In this document: positions 4,701 through 6,198 of the stretch, in pieces
Layout: every line of letters begins with the position of its first letter
Position numbering within the stretch: position 1 is the stretch's first letter
Assembly (NCBI GenBank): GCA_005888865.1
Contig: VBCL01000054.1
Span: 15,948-22,145 of the forward strand
DNA from: Betaproteobacteria bacterium
GTDB taxonomy: Bacteria > Pseudomonadota > Gammaproteobacteria > Burkholderiales > Casimicrobiaceae
Length of the DNA stretch: 6,198 nt
Reading direction: 5' to 3'
Made by a program: the position numbers and the translations under genes
The notes under the pieces: model-generated
What the model saw: the letters and a program-made list of their open reading frames with translations, nothing else
Database searches by the model: none
What the model was told of the DNA's origin: nothing

Positions 4701-5687
4701 ATGCACGCCTTCGTCTACCTCAGGGCATCGAGTGTGGACGACGCGCTCGCGCTCGCGAGCGATCCGAATACCAGGTTCCTCGCCGGCGGAACCAATCTGC
4801 TCGACCTCATGAAGGGCGACGTGGAGCAGCCCACGCGAGTGGTTGACATCAACCGCCTGCCGCTGGATCGGATCACCGAGCTCCCCGACGGAGGCGTGCG
4901 GGTGGGTGCACTGATGCGCAACAGCGAGCTCGCCAACCACCGCGTCATCCGCGAACGCTATCCGTTGCTGTCGCAGGCGCTCCTCGCGGGTGCATCGCCA
5001 CAGCTTCGCAATATGGCGAGTGTTGGCGGCAATCTCCTGCAGCGCACGCGTTGCGGCTACTTCACCGACAGCGCGTTCCCGGCGTGCAACAAGCGCCACC
5101 CCGGTTCGGGATGCGCCGCACGCGAGGGGTCGAACCGCATGCACGCGATTCTCGGCGCGAGCGAGGAGTGCATCGCCGTGAATCCCTCGGACATGGCCGT
5201 GGCGCTGGCCGCGCTCGACGCTGTGGTCGCGGTGCGCGGGCCGCACGGCGAGCGGCGCATTCCCATGAGCGAGTTCCATCGCCTTCCGGGGACGATGCCG
5301 CAGCGCGACACCAACCTTGCGCCCGGCGAGCTCATCGTCGCCGTCGACCTGCCGCCTTCGCGCTTCGCAGCGCATTCGCATTACCTCAAGGTGCGCGATC
5401 GCGCGAGCTACGCTTTTGCCCTGGTTTCCGTCGCCGCCGCGCTGGACGTGAGCGAGGGCAGCGTGCGCGATGCACGCATCGTCCTGGGCGGCGTCGCGCA
5501 CAAACCCTGGCGCGTGCGCGCCGCCGAGCGCGCGCTGATCGGCGGGCGGCTGGAGCCCGCCACCATCGACACCGCTGCGCGCGCCAGCGTCGACGGTGCG
5601 AAGCCCTATCGCGACAACGCGTTCAAGGTCGCATTGACCCAGCGCGCGGTCGCGCGAGCGCTGCGAACGGCGGGAGGTAGCGCATGA
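4701..5687 (+). CDS. paoB: Aldehyde oxidoreductase, FAD-binding subunit with [4Fe-4S] loop (PaoB/YagS-like)
   Basis: A 328-residue CoxM/XdhB-type FAD protein that would take electrons from the iron-sulfur subunit and pass them to an external acceptor. FAD-binding motifs are AGGTNLLDLMK (28-38) and ASVGGNLLQRTRC (106-118). The segment 118-157 has four cysteines (C118, C129, C138, C157) in RTRCGYF, ACNKRHPGSGC and EECIAVNPSD. This matches the extra [4Fe-4S] loop that distinguishes PaoB-type and 4-hydroxybenzoyl-CoA reductase-type FAD subunits from ordinary ones. The C-terminal domain is seen in YLKVRDRASYAFALVSVAAAL (229-249) and ends at a normal point after NAFKVALTQRAVARAL. The ATG gives MHAFVYLRA, the usual family start; the open frame extends upstream through paoA out of register. 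Its TGA overlaps the next ATG (ATGA). Confidence 0.95.
   Translation: MHAFVYLRASSVDDALALASDPNTRFLAGGTNLLDLMKGDVEQPTRVVDINRLPLDRITELPDGGVRVGALMRNSELANHRVIRERYPLLSQALLAGASPQLRNMASVGGNLLQRTRCGYFTDSAFPACNKRHPGSGCAAREGSNRMHAILGASEECIAVNPSDMAVALAALDAVVAVRGPHGERRIPMSEFHRLPGTMPQRDTNLAPGELIVAVDLPPSRFAAHSHYLKVRDRASYAFALVSVAAALDVSEGSVRDARIVLGGVAHKPWRVRAAERALIGGRLEPATIDTAARASVDGAKPYRDNAFKVALTQRAVARALRTAGGSA
5673..5677 (+). promoter_or_regulatory. Shine-Dalgarno site for the first paoC start
   Basis: GGAGG, 6 nt before the ATG at 5684, which overlaps the paoB stop. This is an ideal translational-coupling arrangement and favours the first of the two possible starts. Confidence 0.75.
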
Positions 5688-5755
5688 GCGCGGCTGGCAT
5701 CATCGGCCAACCGATCGACCGCGTCGACGGCGCACTCAAAGTCACGGGCGGGGCG
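5682..5755 (+). repeat. First copy of a 74-bp direct repeat (paoC 5' end)
   Basis: It is identical to 5835-5908, at an offset of 153 bp. It covers the start codon and the first 24 codons (MSAAGIIGQPIDRVDGALKV, then TGGA). Identity breaks off sharply at both ends. The absence of any mismatch points to a recent event or an assembly error, not an old duplication. Confidence 0.95.
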
Positions 5756-6198
5756 AAGCGCTCGGCGCCGCGCGATTGCGCTGGAGGCCGACACGAGAGT
5801 TTCCGCAATGCGTTATGGGTACAAAGAGGCCGAGGCATGAGCGCGGCTGGCATCATCGGCCAACCGATCGACCGCGTCGACGGCGCACTCAAAGTCACGG
5901 GCGGGGCGCGCTTCGCCGCCGAGTTCGATCAGCCCGGGCTCAGCTACGCGGTGATGGTCCAGAGCACGGTGCCCCGTGGGCGCGTCCGCCGCATCGACCG
6001 CACTCGCGCGGAGCGAATGCCCGGCGTCCTGGCGGTGCTCACGCACGAGAACGCCCCCGCGCTGCCGCAGAAGGGGCGGGCGGCGATCAATCCGCCGGCG
6101 GGACGCGCACTGTCGCTGCTGCAGGAAGACGTCGTGCATTACAACGGGCAACCCATCGCCCTGGTCATCGCCGACACCTACGAGCACGCGACCGAGGC
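5684..6198 (+). CDS. paoC: Aldehyde oxidoreductase, molybdopterin subunit, N-terminal part (PaoC/YagR-like), with duplicated start
   Basis: The beginning of the large catalytic subunit that binds the molybdenum cofactor and oxidises aldehydes to acids; the gene runs off the window. Two in-frame starts exist. The ATG at 5684 overlaps the paoB stop and has GGAGG. The ATG at 5837 has AAAGAGG. From 5837 the protein fits the family: IGQPIDRVDGALKVTGGARF, then PGVLAVLTHENAP and VVHYNGQPIALVIADTYEHA, matching the E. coli PaoC N-terminus (GRPHDRIDGPLKTTGTARY, PGVLAVIT, QAIALVVAETFE). Starting at 5684 would add 51 residues: the same first 24, then 27 of unrelated Arg/Gly-rich sequence. The native start is therefore probably 5837, or 5684 in an ancestor without the insertion. 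No stop interrupts the frame, so either start could give an active subunit. Confidence 0.9.
   Translation, partial: MSAAGIIGQPIDRVDGALKVTGGAKRSAPRDCAGGRHESFRNALWVQRGRGMSAAGIIGQPIDRVDGALKVTGGARFAAEFDQPGLSYAVMVQSTVPRGRVRRIDRTRAERMPGVLAVLTHENAPALPQKGRAAINPPAGRALSLLQEDVVHYNGQPIALVIADTYEHATE
5756..5834 (+). other. 79-bp foreign-looking insert between the two paoC start copies
   Basis: It is unique in the window: similar neither to the sequence before the first repeat nor to that after the second. In the paoC frame it gives a low-quality peptide (KRSAPRDCAGGRHESFRNAL and on). In the paoB frame it reads as a plausible protein C-terminus, RRRAIALEADTRVSAMRYGY then KEAEA and stop. That TGA (5838-5840) overlaps the second ATG exactly as the paoB stop overlaps the first. 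The insert thus looks like the 3' end of another gene that once preceded a paoC copy. The identity of that gene was not recognised. Confidence 0.6.
5823..5829 (+). promoter_or_regulatory. Shine-Dalgarno site for the second paoC start
   Basis: AAAGAGG, 7 nt before the ATG at 5837. It lies within the insert, so the second start carries its own ribosome binding site and can be used independently of the first. Confidence 0.6.
5835..5908 (+). repeat. Second copy of the 74-bp direct repeat (paoC 5' end)
   Basis: Identical to 5682-5755. After this copy the frame continues into genuine molybdopterin-subunit sequence (RFAAEFDQPGLSYAV), so this copy is the one joined to the functional gene body. Confidence 0.95.

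Noticed and set aside
4482..5501. 339-codon minus-strand open frame
   Set aside because: Antisense shadow of paoA/paoB; no motifs and no ribosome binding site.

Overview
The window looks like a chromosomal segment of a GC-rich proteobacterium, most likely a betaproteobacterium. This rests on the gene order queA-tgt-yajC-secD, the E. coli-like protein sequences and the strong third-position GC bias; it is inferred without any database search.

Left half (1-2816, minus strand): a compact housekeeping run transcribed right to left. queA and tgt carry out two steps of queuosine tRNA modification. They are followed by yajC and the first 45 codons of secD, which belong to the Sec translocase accessory complex. 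The yajC-secD gap holds a cluster of short GCTSAAC-type repeats that folds as a 12-bp inverted repeat.

Middle (2817-3930): queA is divergent from a complete tRNA-Leu(CAA) gene on the plus strand. The last 38 nt of that tRNA, including the CCA, are repeated exactly 135 bp downstream, with a palindrome-rich spacer between the copies. This resembles the scar of tRNA-targeted integration. Beside the scar is a 49-codon minus-strand gene resembling a stand-alone integrase Arm-type DNA-binding domain. Divergent from it is a 78-residue Cys/His-rich protein, probably metal-binding. A 265-bp gap with two hairpin-forming repeats follows.

Right third (3931-6198, plus strand): an operon for a periplasmic molybdenum hydroxylase of the PaoABC (YagTSR) aldehyde oxidoreductase type. 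It encodes a Tat-exported 2x[2Fe-2S] subunit, an FAD subunit with the extra four-cysteine [4Fe-4S] loop, and the beginning of the molybdopterin subunit. Electrons would pass from the Mo site through the FeS clusters to FAD.

The most unusual spot is the start of the molybdopterin subunit. Its first 74 bp occur twice, exactly 153 bp apart and in frame, separated by 79 bp that look like the 3' end of a different gene plus its own ribosome binding site. This is either a recombination scar or an assembly artefact. I saw no CRISPR array, complete mobile element or clearly new defence or metabolic system.
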